DNA of 64,000 nt, from NCBI GenBank assembly GCA_900469475.1, contig UBXG01000001.1, forward strand, positions 158,319 through 222,318, written 5' to 3'. The position numbers and the translations under genes are program-made. Shown in pieces: positions 8,417 to 17,484 of this stretch. The notes under the pieces are model-generated. The model saw only the letters and a list, made by a program, of their open reading frames with translations, searched no databases and was not told the origin of the DNA. The stretch is from Hyphomicrobiales bacterium. Lineage in GTDB: Bacteria; Pseudomonadota; Alphaproteobacteria; Rhizobiales; Rhizobiaceae. Numbering within the stretch: the first letter of the stretch is position 1; each line of letters opens with the position of its first letter.

Positions 8417-9553
8417 TCATCTCAACAAGGAAGCCGGGTCTGCCTGACGCAGGCGATGAATCGAAAGAAGACAGGCAAGTACCGCCACGACGAGAACAAC
8501 GAGCGAGGCGAGAAGGATGACGATGCCGTCAAGCACGAAAGGAACCTTGTAGACCTGCGCAATGAGGGCGATGAAAAGGCTTAATACGCCGCTGATGATC
8601 AGGCCGGAAACACCCACCCAGGCGGCCTGCTCGGCAACAATGGTTCTCAACTCGCCAAAGGGCACGCCGAGCGCGCGAAGCGTGGCATATTGCGGAAGCG
8701 CGCCTGCGACTGCCGCCATGAGGGTCTGGCTGGTTATGAGCGCTCCAATGGTTGCGGCTATCAGCGTCGCAAAGATGAACGCAATACCGGCGCCGGAATC
8801 GAACAGCATATAGCTGGTCGACATGCTCGCAAGCCTGCCGGAAGGCCAGATCTCGAAGCGGTCGGCAGAGGCTCGTTGATTAAGACGCCTGATCACGCCC
8901 GCGGACTTATCGCCAGTATTGATATCGAACAGAAAATAGGTAGCGGCACCATCGGTAGGTAGCGCCTGATCAAGCACGCGTGCGGTATCGAGCGAACCGA
9001 CGACATTCACGCCACCCAGACCGCGAAGCCCGTCAATGAGGCCGACCACGCGTACGGCATGACCGTTGACCTCTGCCAGATCCCCGGGTTTGGCGGAGAG
9101 CTTGTCGCCGTCGGATGCGTCAACGACCACGGCGCCGGGCTCGCGCAGCTGGCTGCGCAGTCCTGCCGGAACGACCTTAGCCAGGCCGGCACTGCCGGTC
9201 TCGGTATCGATGCCTATGATTGTGACGCTGACGCCACCATTGCCTCCGACGGCGCGCCAGTCGCCGGATCCGAGCAGCAACGGCTCGATATGGGATACAA
9301 GAGGCTCGGAATAGAGGTTCGTCAACACGCGCGCTTTCACCGTTCGCCCAAGTTCGACGCTTTGCGTGCCGGGATAGCCGGCCCAGTAATCGGCGGTCGA
9401 TTGCGATACATAAAGCGAATTCGCACTCACAATCCCAAGCAGCAACGCTCCCTGGGCCGTCATGAGAAGCCCGGAAAAGGCAACGGCTGCGACGGCCGGC
9501 AAAAAGCGCCGCCATTCATAGATAAGGGTTTTGCGCGCGATCGGAACTGGCAT
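8417..9553 (-). CDS. FtsX/MacB-fold ABC transporter permease (DevC-like)
   Basis: A 378-residue permease. One N-terminal transmembrane helix (about 18-40) is followed by a periplasmic domain of about 200 residues and three C-terminal helices (about 255-280, 310-335, 345-370), the MacB/FtsX/DevC layout. It pairs with the downstream ATPase, 1 bp away, and starts 2 bp after the outer-membrane factor gene. Such systems mechanically drive extrusion of glycolipids, peptides or drugs through a TolC-like channel; the substrate is unknown here. Confidence 0.88.
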   Translation of the reverse strand: MPVPIARKTLIYEWRRFLPAVAAVAFSGLLMTAQGALLLGIVSANSLYVSQSTADYWAGYPGTQSVELGRTVKARVLTNLYSEPLVSHIEPLLLGSGDWRAVGGNGGVSVTIIGIDTETGSAGLAKVVPAGLRSQLREPGAVVVDASDGDKLSAKPGDLAEVNGHAVRVVGLIDGLRGLGGVNVVGSLDTARVLDQALPTDGAATYFLFDINTGDKSAGVIRRLNQRASADRFEIWPSGRLASMSTSYMLFDSGAGIAFIFATLIAATIGALITSQTLMAAVAGALPQYATLRALGVPFGELRTIVAEQAAWVGVSGLIISGVLSLFIALIAQVYKVPFVLDGIVILLASLVVLVVAVLACLLSIHRLRQADPASLLR

Positions 9554-9555
9554 GA

Positions 9556-10998
9556 CTACATCCGCCTTTCCGGCACAGGAGATGAGGAAGCCTGCTGCGC
9601 GGTACCTGTTGCCTTGTAGAAAGCGATGAGGGCGCGGGCTTCGTCTTCGATACTGTCTGTCAGTGAAGCTCGCAGTTCCAATATATCGAGCGCGCCTCTG
9701 ATGGACTTTGATTTATCTTCCAGGCCTTCTTGAACGAGCTTATCTGCGCTGTTGCGCACCATCGTCGCTCGCTTCAACCTCGATCTTAGCAGCGTCGTCT
9801 TTTGTCGGGCGGCATTGAACTCACGCAGCGCTCTTGACGCTTCCTCATAGGCAACGAGAACGGCCTGCCGGTATGCAAGGCCCGCTTCCCGAAATTTGGC
9901 TTCGCTCGCCGCGACGACGTCTTTGCGCCGGCCCAGATCGAACAGCGGGATTTGCAGCGATGGCCCTCCGGAAGCGCCAAACAAAGAACTTCCAATCGGA
10001 GCGCCAATCCCTATCGTGCCGGAGAGGCGTAGTTTCGGATAGAGGTCGCTTTTCGCAATGCCGACCTGCGCGCCCGCTTGGGCTACCGCGAATTCGGCTC
10101 GACGCACGTCGGGTCGCAAACGCAGCAGATCGGCGGGACGGCCTCCCAGCAGGCTGGCTCGGACGGTTGGCTGCGGCTGAGGTTTAAGGAGGTCCGCCGT
10201 CGGCGTCGACGTTCCTTCGAGGGTCGCGATTTGCTGGACTGACGTAGCGATCTCGCTTTCCAACTCAACGAGCCTCGATCTGGCAGTGTCGATGACCGAT
10301 TTCTGCAGTTCCGTGTCGGACGCCGTCGCCAGACCTACCTGCTCCCTGACGTTTGTCAGTCTGGAATTCTTCTCCAACAGACCGATCATCTCGGCAGTGT
10401 CGGCACGACGTCTTTGGAGCGCCCGAAGGTGAACGTAATTGGCGGCGATTTCCGCTGTCACCGCCAGTTTTGCCGCCACCAGATCTTCATAAGCGATCTG
10501 CGCGGTCAGATCGGCCGATTTCTGGACCCGCCTGTCTTGTCCAAACAGAGCGACCTCCCAGCCTGCCTCAAGATTCAATTGCAGTGGACGCCGCGTAAAA
10601 TCATTATTCACCCGGGGTCCGGTTGCAGCATTTGCAATCCCGGTTGCCCCCAGCTCCGGCCGATAGCCGGAAAGCGCCGAATGCGCCATCGCTCTTGCCG
10701 CCGCCAGGTTCTGCTGGGCCTGCGCAACGGTGAGGTTGCTGTTTGCGGCACGAGAGACGAGCGACGACAACATCCGGTCGTGAAAGCCTTCCCACCATGC
10801 CAGGTCCTTGGCGCCAGCCTGAGAGCTGCCGGGCGATGCCCCTGCATAGGCAGAAGGCAAGGGCGGAGGCGCTGCGGGTGGAGATAGATCCATCGTTTGA
10901 CAGGCCGGCAGAGCGAATGCCAATATCATCATCGACAGGATGATTTGCAGGCACCGGTGTTCGCGCTTCGGTATATCGGAACTGTCATTTTGACCCAT
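9556..10998 (-). CDS. NodT/OprM-family efflux outer-membrane lipoprotein
   Basis: About 480 residues. The N-terminus has a lipoprotein signal with lipobox LPAC, so the mature protein should be acylated at that cysteine. The body shows the duplicated outer-membrane-efflux repeats of the TolC/NodT family (LAWWEGFHDRMLSSLVSRAA ... VAQAQQNLAAARA, and ALRPDVRRAEFAVAQAGAQVGIAKSDLYPKL-like second half). ATG 10998 gives a plausible signal peptide; ATG 11040 is an alternative. It is the first gene of the exporter operon; having the outer-membrane factor in the same operon suggests a dedicated export machine. Confidence 0.88.
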   Translation of the reverse strand: MGQNDSSDIPKREHRCLQIILSMMILAFALPACQTMDLSPPAAPPPLPSAYAGASPGSSQAGAKDLAWWEGFHDRMLSSLVSRAANSNLTVAQAQQNLAAARAMAHSALSGYRPELGATGIANAATGPRVNNDFTRRPLQLNLEAGWEVALFGQDRRVQKSADLTAQIAYEDLVAAKLAVTAEIAANYVHLRALQRRRADTAEMIGLLEKNSRLTNVREQVGLATASDTELQKSVIDTARSRLVELESEIATSVQQIATLEGTSTPTADLLKPQPQPTVRASLLGGRPADLLRLRPDVRRAEFAVAQAGAQVGIAKSDLYPKLRLSGTIGIGAPIGSSLFGASGGPSLQIPLFDLGRRKDVVAASEAKFREAGLAYRQAVLVAYEEASRALREFNAARQKTTLLRSRLKRATMVRNSADKLVQEGLEDKSKSIRGALDILELRASLTDSIEDEARALIAFYKATGTAQQASSSPVPERRM

Positions 10999-11553
10999 GC
11001 CGTGCAGTCGGCACACAATACTATAAGACCTGCCGATCATGATCCCGTCACTAAGCGATCCATTTCGTAACCGTTGCAGTCGCACTTTGTGGCTAATCGC
11101 ATAACGAAAAGCTCGGCAACACTGCCCGGTGAAATAGCCTCGTTCTGTGCAGATTTCATGGAGATTGCATACAGATTGAGTGAACGGCGGCGCATGGCGG
11201 GCAGCCAGTGTTTCACTCGTGAATTACTCTGCGCCCCCTTACAATTGCTGATGATAGCGCTGCGGCGACAGAGGCAAGCGTCGAGCGCTGCAACATGGTC
11301 GAGAGATTCTAAGGGCGCTCTCGAAGAGTTTTGACATCAATCATTGCTGTGTTTAAGCGCAAACTATCTGAATATACTGCCGCCGTATCAATACAAACAG
11401 CGATCGATTGCAGGATTTTCTCTTAATCCGGGGGAAAATATTACTTCATTTCTGATGGCGCTTTAATATGCTAAGAGAGGTACTTTGGGGATGTTGCAGC
11501 AACTTAACCATTAAAGAAGCAAGTTTGCACATTTCTTTTGGAGGAGGCCCGGA
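10999..11553. other. intergenic region between exporter operon and acetyltransferase gene
   Basis: I see no supportable gene here. The segment from about 11330 to 11520 is more AT-rich than its surroundings and probably holds the promoters for the divergent exporter operon and the acetyltransferase gene. A TTGACA hexamer is at 11331-11336, but no convincing -10 element sits 16-18 bases downstream. Confidence 0.4.
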
Positions 11554-12483
11554 GTGTTGGATCCTTTGATACCGACAATATTTCACGAGCACTGGTGGCT
11601 CGATGCTGCGACGAAGGGACGAGCCGAGATATCCGAAGTGACCGAAGGCGGGCGGACAGTGGGCCGGCTGCCCTATCTCAAGGAAACGAGACTTGGTCTG
11701 CACAGCATCAATATGCCGACCCTCACCCACTTTCTCGGCCCGGGCATCAACGACGGTTCCGGCAGCGAGCCGAACCGCTTCGTGAAGCGTCAGGCGATTA
11801 CACGTGAGCTCATCCGCAAGCTGCCGCAGTTCTCCTCATTCCGTCAGAAGCTGCACCACAACGTCAGAGACGTGCTTGCTTTTCAGGCCGAGGATTTCGA
11901 GGTGACGGCTCAGTTCACCTTCGAAGTCGGCCCGGCCCCTCTGGAAGTTATGTGGAAAGCCATGCGGGACAAGACACGAAATGTCATCCGTCGGGCAGAG
12001 GAGCGTTACGGCGTCTCGAACATCATGGACCCGCAGGCATTCTTCCGCTTTTCCATCGCCAATCTTAGGGCCAAAGGTGAGGAACCCAATATCGACTTTG
12101 TCACCTGCATAGATGTCGTCACCAGAGCACTTGACCGCGGACGTGGTCATTTCTACGTCGCAGTGGACGACAAAGGGGATGTCAGGGCAGCTATATTTTG
12201 TGTCTGGGATGCCAGATCGTATTACTACATGTTATCGACCCGCACGGCCGACAGCGGCAACGGCGCGATCCCTCTATTGATCTGGAGTGCCATCAAAAAT
12301 GCCGCTTCGATGGGGCTGGTCTTCGACTTTGACGGTGTGGCGAATGCCGGTTCCATCCTGCTCTATTCCGGCTTCGGCGGCACCGTTTCTCCGCGCTACA
12401 TTGTGATGAAGTCGAACACCCTCTACCAGACTTTGCGCAGGATCCGCCGCATCAACCCAAGAGTTTCGAACCATTTTCTTTGA
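11554..12483 (+). CDS. FemAB/BioF2-like GNAT-fold acetyltransferase
   Basis: A 309-residue protein of the FemAB/BioF2-like acyltransferase type (GNAT fold). Supporting stretches are the N-terminal STPFFHEHWWLDA-like opening (PTIFHEHWWLDAA), LPYLKE, the central basic motif RDKTRNVIRRAEERYG, and the C-terminal FDFDGVANAGSILLYSGFGG, where these proteins read FDFEGS..I..FK..FGG. Such proteins transfer an acyl or aminoacyl group, often for cell-surface polysaccharide or peptide modification. Translation starts at GTG 11554 behind a strong GGAGGAG. No operon partner. The next DNA is a gene-remnant scar. Confidence 0.75.
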   Translation: MLDPLIPTIFHEHWWLDAATKGRAEISEVTEGGRTVGRLPYLKETRLGLHSINMPTLTHFLGPGINDGSGSEPNRFVKRQAITRELIRKLPQFSSFRQKLHHNVRDVLAFQAEDFEVTAQFTFEVGPAPLEVMWKAMRDKTRNVIRRAEERYGVSNIMDPQAFFRFSIANLRAKGEEPNIDFVTCIDVVTRALDRGRGHFYVAVDDKGDVRAAIFCVWDARSYYYMLSTRTADSGNGAIPLLIWSAIKNAASMGLVFDFDGVANAGSILLYSGFGGTVSPRYIVMKSNTLYQTLRRIRRINPRVSNHFL

Positions 12484-12506
12484 GGACAGGGACAAGTACG
12501 CACCGT

Positions 12507-12812
12507 TCACACTGCGTCGACCGAAAAGCACGGCAACAGGTAGGTCGGAACTGCATGGTGTCGCCGCGTCAGTTCGGCCAGCTCCTGCTCCGAGGCGGTT
12601 GCGAGGATGCCGGTGCGCACTAACACGGAGGCCAGACCCATATCGCCCGCGCCCTTGATGTCATGCTCGATACTGTCACCGATGCAGACGATCCCGCCGG
12701 GTTCGGCATTCGTCCAACGGGATATCGCCAGCATGTAGATCTCGCGATATGGCTTGCCGATCCAGTGCACCTTACCGCCAAGCTCCTCGTAGATTGTGGC
12801 GATCGCGCCAAG
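12507..12812 (-). pseudogene. C-terminal remnant of a HAD-superfamily (subfamily IIA) phosphatase
   Basis: Read on the minus strand, the last hundred or so codons encode the cap-to-core end of a HAD IIA hydrolase: IYEELGGKVHWIGKPYREIY, then the Mg-binding motif GGIVCIGDSIEHDIKGA, then GLASVLVRTGI. The N-terminal nucleophile DxD half is absent. Homology stops at about 12810, exactly where homology to an epimerase begins on the opposite strand. The frame stays open further upstream only because it is antisense to the epimerase fragment. It has no start of its own and is best read as the 3' remnant of a deleted gene. Confidence 0.75.
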
Positions 12813-13313
12813 GTCGCCGACCAGGCAAAGGCTTCCGGCGTCACCCTCAACCTCGAGATCATCAACCGGTTCGAGAGCAATATGCTGAACACTGCCGCCC
12901 AGGGCATGGCTTACATTCGCGATACCGGCGCCTCCAACGTTTTCCTGCATCTCGACACGTTCCATATGAACATCGAGGAGGCCGATGTCGGGCTCGCCAT
13001 CCGCCATGCTAGCGACAAGATCGGCTACGTCCATATCGGCGAAAGTCATCGCGGCTATCTCGGAACCGGCAATATCGATTTCGCCGCCATTTTTGATGCA
13101 TTGGTCGCAATCGGCTGGAATGACTACGTAACCTTCGAATCCTTCTCGACCGCCATCGTCGACAAGGACCTATCGCTGAAGACGGCGATCTGGCGCAATC
13201 TCTGGGACGACAATGTTGCCCTTGCCAGACATGCACGGCAATTCATCGAGCTGGGATTGGAAACCGCCAGCCGCAAGGCGGACCTGGTGAAGCTGGCCCA
13301 CCTTTCCCGCTGA
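12806..13313 (+). pseudogene. C-terminal remnant of a sugar phosphate isomerase/epimerase (tagatose-3-epimerase-like)
   Basis: From about 12806 the plus strand encodes AKVADQAKASGVTLNLEIINRFE, then LNTAAQGMAYI, FLHLDTFHMNIEE, GYVHIGESHRGYLGTG and YVTFESF. These are the second half of a xylose-isomerase-like TIM barrel of the D-tagatose/D-psicose 3-epimerase group, including its metal ligands (Glu of LEIINRFE, Asp/His of LDTFHM, His of HIGESH, Glu of FESF). The first 120 or so residues that such enzymes need are missing. The frame remains open upstream to 12663, but that part is antisense to the HAD remnant. It is therefore a 5'-deleted gene and probably inactive. Confidence 0.75.
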
Positions 13314-13405
13314 GCCATTTCCGCAATAGTGGATCAAAGGTCACCCGACGGTCAGCAAACACCGGCGTAGAATTGCTCATCTCGCACGGCAAAGCACATA
13401 CAGAT

Positions 13406-14239
13406 CTACTTTGTCGCTCCAGCCGTGAGGCCTGTGATGAGTTTGCGCTGGAATAGCATGTAAGCGAGAATGAGCGGGCCGATAACGATGACAGCGCCCG
13501 CCGTCAGCACAGGCGTATTTACCGTATACCGTCCCTGGAAAAACAGCATGCCGATCGGCAGGGTGCGATAGTTGTCGTCATTGACCAGAACAAGTGGAAT
13601 AAGAAATTCGTTCCATGTCCAGATAAACAGGAACAATGCCAGCGTCGACATCGACGGCAGCATCAAAGGCACGATAACTTTCGACAGAATGTATCGTCTG
13701 GATGCTCCATCGAGGACGGCTGCCTCTATGATCTCCGATGGCAATTGCTGCATCGCACTTGCCATAAACATCGTCGCAAAAGGCAGCGACATGGCAATTT
13801 GCGGAAGGATTAGCGCTGCATAGGTGTTGATGAGGCCGACATAGCGCATCTCATAGTAGAGCGGAATGATGAAGGCCTCGGTCGGAATCATCATGCCTAT
13901 AGTCAAGAGAACAAAAATGGTGCGTCTGAAGGGGAAGCTCAGGAATGCGAAACTGAATCCCGTCAATGTCCCGAGTATGATACTGACAATGACTACAGGG
14001 AAAACGATCAGAACCGAATTCAGGAAATAGACGTTAAAATGGCCTTCGATCCAAGCATTCGCATAATTCTCGAAATGCGGATAGGCGGGTAATACGAATG
14101 CGCCCTGGATAAGATCGGCACGGCTCTTCAGAGACGTCAGTATCAGAAGCGCGAAGGGGATAACCGTCAGGACCGCAAAGAGCCAAAGAATGATACGCGA
14201 CGGCAAGATGGCGCCTGCCCCATGAAAATTCCGGCTCAC
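13406..14239 (-). CDS. carbohydrate ABC transporter permease, MalG-type
   Basis: A 277-residue inner-membrane permease with six predicted helices. The EAA loop reads EIIEAAVLDGASRRYILSKVIVPLMLPS, which docks to the ATPase. Length and the N-terminal pattern match the MalG/LacG/AraQ branch (CUT1 family). It is the last gene of a minus-strand operon of binding protein, MalF-type permease and this gene, and its start codon overlaps the stop of the MalF-type gene at 14239. No ATPase gene follows. The DNA downstream is the HAD/epimerase scar. Confidence 0.92.
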   Translation of the reverse strand: MSRNFHGAGAILPSRIILWLFAVLTVIPFALLILTSLKSRADLIQGAFVLPAYPHFENYANAWIEGHFNVYFLNSVLIVFPVVIVSIILGTLTGFSFAFLSFPFRRTIFVLLTIGMMIPTEAFIIPLYYEMRYVGLINTYAALILPQIAMSLPFATMFMASAMQQLPSEIIEAAVLDGASRRYILSKVIVPLMLPSMSTLALFLFIWTWNEFLIPLVLVNDDNYRTLPIGMLFFQGRYTVNTPVLTAGAVIVIGPLILAYMLFQRKLITGLTAGATK

Positions 14240-15132
14240 TATGCACTCCCTTCATTTACAGGTCGCACCAGCCGGTGAACGGCATAGTTGATTGTAAAGA
14301 CCAGAATCGCACCGATGATGGCGACGGCCGAGGCATAGCCATAGCGGTTCAATTGGAAGCCAAGCTCGTACATGTAAATATTGGGAACGAGGGTCGCATT
14401 GGCTGGGCCGCCCCTGGTCATCGTAAAGATCAGGTCAAAGCTCTTGATGGAAGCAATGATAGTGAGAAGCAACGCGATGCGTATTTCCGGCAGCAGGAGC
14501 GGCAGCGTTATGAAGAAGAAAATCCTGCTTCCTGAAGCACCGTCCACCCTCGCCGCTTCAAACAGCGAAGGGTCAATCCGCTGAATACCGGAAAGAAACA
14601 GGACCATACAGAAACCGAAGAAATACCAGCTGGCGACGATGCCTACGGCCGGTAGGACAAAGGTGAAATCGCCAAGCCAGGGTAAAGCGATCGAACCCAG
14701 GCCAGCCAGTTTTAACGCCTGATTGATGGGGCCAAAAGCGGGATTGTAGAGCCAGTGCCAGATGATGCCGAGAACGGCGGTCGGCATGATATAGGGCAAA
14801 AACAGCAATGTGCGCAGCGCGAACTGCTCTCGCTGCCTGAGCGACCAGACCAATGCGGCAAGCAAGAGGCCGACGACGATCGGGATGACACAGTAGAACA
14901 CCATAAAGAGCGCATTGTTTTTCAATGCGACATAGAAAGTCTCATCCGAGAGCAATTTTGCATAATTGCCGAAGCCAATCCAATTGGGCAAACCGATCCC
15001 ATTCCATTCGGTGAAGCTGATACCGATTGCTGCGATAATGGGGCCGAGTACGAGAGCAAAATAAACCAGCAAACCAGGCAGAATATAAATGAGATTTCTG
15101 CTGGTGTTGGCATCAAGTGGTGAACGTTTCAT
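14239..15132 (-). CDS. sugar ABC transporter permease, MalF-type
   Basis: About 297 residues from ATG 15132 (MKRSPLDANTSRN); 15144 is an alternative start. It has six transmembrane helices and the EAA loop LFEAARVDGASGSRIFFFITLPLLLPE. It forms the heterodimeric channel with the MalG-type partner, to which it is coupled by a one-base overlap. It is separated from the binding-protein gene by about 130 bp that include a strong stem-loop. Confidence 0.92.
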   Translation of the reverse strand: MKRSPLDANTSRNLIYILPGLLVYFALVLGPIIAAIGISFTEWNGIGLPNWIGFGNYAKLLSDETFYVALKNNALFMVFYCVIPIVVGLLLAALVWSLRQREQFALRTLLFLPYIMPTAVLGIIWHWLYNPAFGPINQALKLAGLGSIALPWLGDFTFVLPAVGIVASWYFFGFCMVLFLSGIQRIDPSLFEAARVDGASGSRIFFFITLPLLLPEIRIALLLTIIASIKSFDLIFTMTRGGPANATLVPNIYMYELGFQLNRYGYASAVAIIGAILVFTINYAVHRLVRPVNEGSA

Positions 15133-15205
15133 GCACCATCTCATGAATATGCCAGGGGCCGACTAGCGCCTCTCTGGCCGTGATCAGGATTGACGTAGCG
15201 AAGTT

Positions 15206-15244
15206 TCCCGCCGCTGCATCCCATCAAATGGACCAGCGGCGGGA
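15206..15244 (-). promoter_or_regulatory. intra-operon stem-loop after the binding-protein gene
   Basis: Eleven-base-pair perfect inverted repeat (arms TCCCGCCGCTG and CAGCGGCGGGA) with a 17-base loop, about 20 bp after the binding-protein stop and about 75 bp before the MalF-type start. There is no U-tract on the minus strand, so a full terminator is unlikely. In ABC operons such hairpins commonly protect the binding-protein message or attenuate the permease genes, giving excess binding protein. Confidence 0.6.
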
Positions 15245-15263
15245 TTGCTATGTTCCGTGGCAA

Positions 15264-16598
15264 TCACTTGCTCTTCATATAGGCCGCATAATCCGCATCG
15301 AGCTTGCCGATCAGCTCCTCAGGCGTTTGTTTGTTCGCAAGCAGCAGAGGCGTATTTTCATCAAACGTCTTGAGCATGGTGGGGCTCGCCCAATCGGGAT
15401 AATGCCCCAGTGCGTTATCATCGTTCAACGATTTCCAGATTGCGATGCCCTCCTTCAGAAGCGGGGAAGCGTTAACCCCGGCATCTTCCGGAACGGGAGT
15501 TGCAGGCAAATAGCCAGCACGAGCCCAGGTCACGGATGCGTCCTTGGAGACCATGTAATTGATGTATTCGCCGGCGAGATCCTTCATTTTGTCGCTCTTC
15601 GCCAGGCTGGTGATCGCCCAGGCAAGGTCGACACCGCCAACCGAAAGCGGATGCTTGATACCGGCGGGCGCCGGGATCGGCATGAAATGGATATCCGGAT
15701 TGTTCTGCATATCGCCGAAGTACCAGGTTCCAGAAATCAGAAAGGCCCCTTGGCCGGCGACAAAAAGCTGAACGGCATCATCACCTGAGATGCCCTGGTA
15801 ACCATCGGAGAAATAGCCGTTTGCTGCCCATTTCTGAGCAAGTCTCACCGATTCCAGATTGCCGGGCGTATTCCAGGTTCCGCCGCGGCCATAGATCAGG
15901 TCATCGAGCGCCTTTCGATCGGATGCATCGATATGCGCCTGGCTGATCCCGGCCAGCATATGGAGCGCTAGATGGCCCTTGGCCGTGCCGATCGTCAGCG
16001 GTGGGGTGCCTGCCGCCTTGACCTTATCGAGGGCTGCAAGGAAATCGTCGAAGTTCTTGATCGGCAGTTCGACTCCGGCGGCTTTCAAGACCTTTTCGTT
16101 ATAATAAAGACCGACGATTTCGGCGAGCGACGAGATACCATAGGTCTCCCCGACACCGAACTCGCCCTTGCTCGACCAACGGTCACGCGCCAGGAGGCTG
16201 TCGGACTGGTTTTTATCCCATCCATATTTCTTGAGATAGGTATCGACAGGAACGAGAAGGTTTTCCTTCACCATCGCGCCCATGTCGCCGGCGCCTTGGT
16301 TAACTTTGGTCACTACTGGACCATCGCCGGATGAAACCGCAAGCTTTAGCGTAAGATTGAGATCCTGGAAGTCGCGCACGGTATGGTCGAGCTTAACCTC
16401 AGGATGCGCCTTCTGGAAATTGGCGTTGAGCTCGGTCATCACGGCAGCCCGCGACTCCGAGTCATGGTCGTCCCATACGGTAAGCGTCTCGGCAAAGACG
16501 GCCGTCGACATGCCGAGCCCGACGAACGTGACGCCCGCCAAAATTCCTGCCTTCTTCAGCATTGATGCCATGTTGATGGAGATGAAATCGCTAAACAT
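15264..16598 (-). CDS. extracellular sugar-binding protein of ABC transporter (family 1)
   Basis: A 444-residue periplasmic binding protein. The N-terminal signal peptide ends near STAVFA-ETLTVWDDHDSESRAAVM; the sequence then follows the family 1 solute-binding fold (YYNEKVLKAAGVELP, GAFLISGTWYFGDM). GAGGGA lies 8 bases before ATG 16598. It captures a mono- or oligosaccharide and feeds the MalF/MalG-type permeases. The six-hairpin glycosidase gene nearby suggests a di- or oligosaccharide substrate (inference). Confidence 0.92.
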   Translation of the reverse strand: MFSDFISINMASMLKKAGILAGVTFVGLGMSTAVFAETLTVWDDHDSESRAAVMTELNANFQKAHPEVKLDHTVRDFQDLNLTLKLAVSSGDGPVVTKVNQGAGDMGAMVKENLLVPVDTYLKKYGWDKNQSDSLLARDRWSSKGEFGVGETYGISSLAEIVGLYYNEKVLKAAGVELPIKNFDDFLAALDKVKAAGTPPLTIGTAKGHLALHMLAGISQAHIDASDRKALDDLIYGRGGTWNTPGNLESVRLAQKWAANGYFSDGYQGISGDDAVQLFVAGQGAFLISGTWYFGDMQNNPDIHFMPIPAPAGIKHPLSVGGVDLAWAITSLAKSDKMKDLAGEYINYMVSKDASVTWARAGYLPATPVPEDAGVNASPLLKEGIAIWKSLNDDNALGHYPDWASPTMLKTFDENTPLLLANKQTPEELIGKLDADYAAYMKSK

Positions 16599-16834
16599 TG
16601 ATTGGTTCCCTCTAGCTGCGTTTCGGCAGTTCCTATCGTTTCCAACCGGCCGGTCCTGCTGAGACGAGCCGAATGTCTTGCATCGTCAGGCCTTTACTGA
16701 CCTGATGAATTTCCTTATCCTTTTCAAAAGATCAGCGGGCTTTCATCCCGCAGATGCAGTGCCTCAACCTTCCCAGTTTTACCGCTGCCTGATGTCAGCT
16801 CGCGCCGTGCAGCGGCCAGCAAATCGATGGTGCG

Positions 16835-17458
16835 ATGCCTCTTAAGATCGACAATTATTTCATCCGTCCGGCGACCGAGAACGACGTTGACGCCCTCTTC
16901 CATATTTGTCTGGTGACGGCTGACGCGGGAGCCGATGCGAGTGCGCTTTACAGCAATCCGCGCCTTCCCGGCTACGTATGGGCGGTGCCCTATCTCAAAT
17001 TCGCTCCGGAATTCGCGTTGGTTCTTGCCGGCCATGACCGGGTCGTCGGCTATATTGTCGGTACGCCAAATACCGCCAGCTTTGACAAAGCGCTCGGCAG
17101 AGATTGGTGGCCGGTTGTTCGCCGCGAGATCGCTGGTCTGGTACCCAGCACCGAAAAAGACGCCGATGTTCTGGAGCGAATAGCCAATCCTCACAGCGGC
17201 ACGCCGGGCCTTGAAGAAACCTACCCCGCGCATCTCCACATCAATATTCTGCCCGAAGCGCAATCGGGCGGATGGGGACGCCTGATGATCAAGACCATGC
17301 TCAACAAGCTTTCGAGCAACGGCGTGCCCGCGGTCCATCTTGGCGTCAGTCCCGCAAACGAACGTGCCAAGGGTTTCTACAGGCATCTCGGCTTCGAAGA
17401 ACTCAGCCATGACGGGCACCTTGCCTTCGTTATGAAATTGGACAAGCCGGCAATCTGA
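16835..17458 (+). CDS. GNAT family N-acetyltransferase (OGA-acetyltransferase-like type)
   Basis: A 207-residue GNAT. The N-terminal RPATENDVDALFHICLVTAD, the middle APEFALVLAGHDRVVGYIVG, and the acetyl-CoA loop in LPEAQSGGWGRLMIKTML (Q/R-x-x-G-x-G/A type) followed by LGVSPANERAKGFYRHLGFE are all present. It resembles bacterial relatives of the acetyltransferase-like domain of eukaryotic O-GlcNAcase. It sits between the binding-protein gene (divergent) and the glycosidase gene (convergent, 27 bp between stops), so a role in amino-sugar metabolism is conceivable but unproven. Confidence 0.82.
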   Translation: MPLKIDNYFIRPATENDVDALFHICLVTADAGADASALYSNPRLPGYVWAVPYLKFAPEFALVLAGHDRVVGYIVGTPNTASFDKALGRDWWPVVRREIAGLVPSTEKDADVLERIANPHSGTPGLEETYPAHLHINILPEAQSGGWGRLMIKTMLNKLSSNGVPAVHLGVSPANERAKGFYRHLGFEELSHDGHLAFVMKLDKPAI

Positions 17459-17484
17459 ACAGAAATCTTGCCGGCCTTCCTTCA

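Noticed and set aside
11074..11334. 86-codon ORF after the NodT gene start
   Set aside because: No ribosome site or family features; lies in a promoter region.
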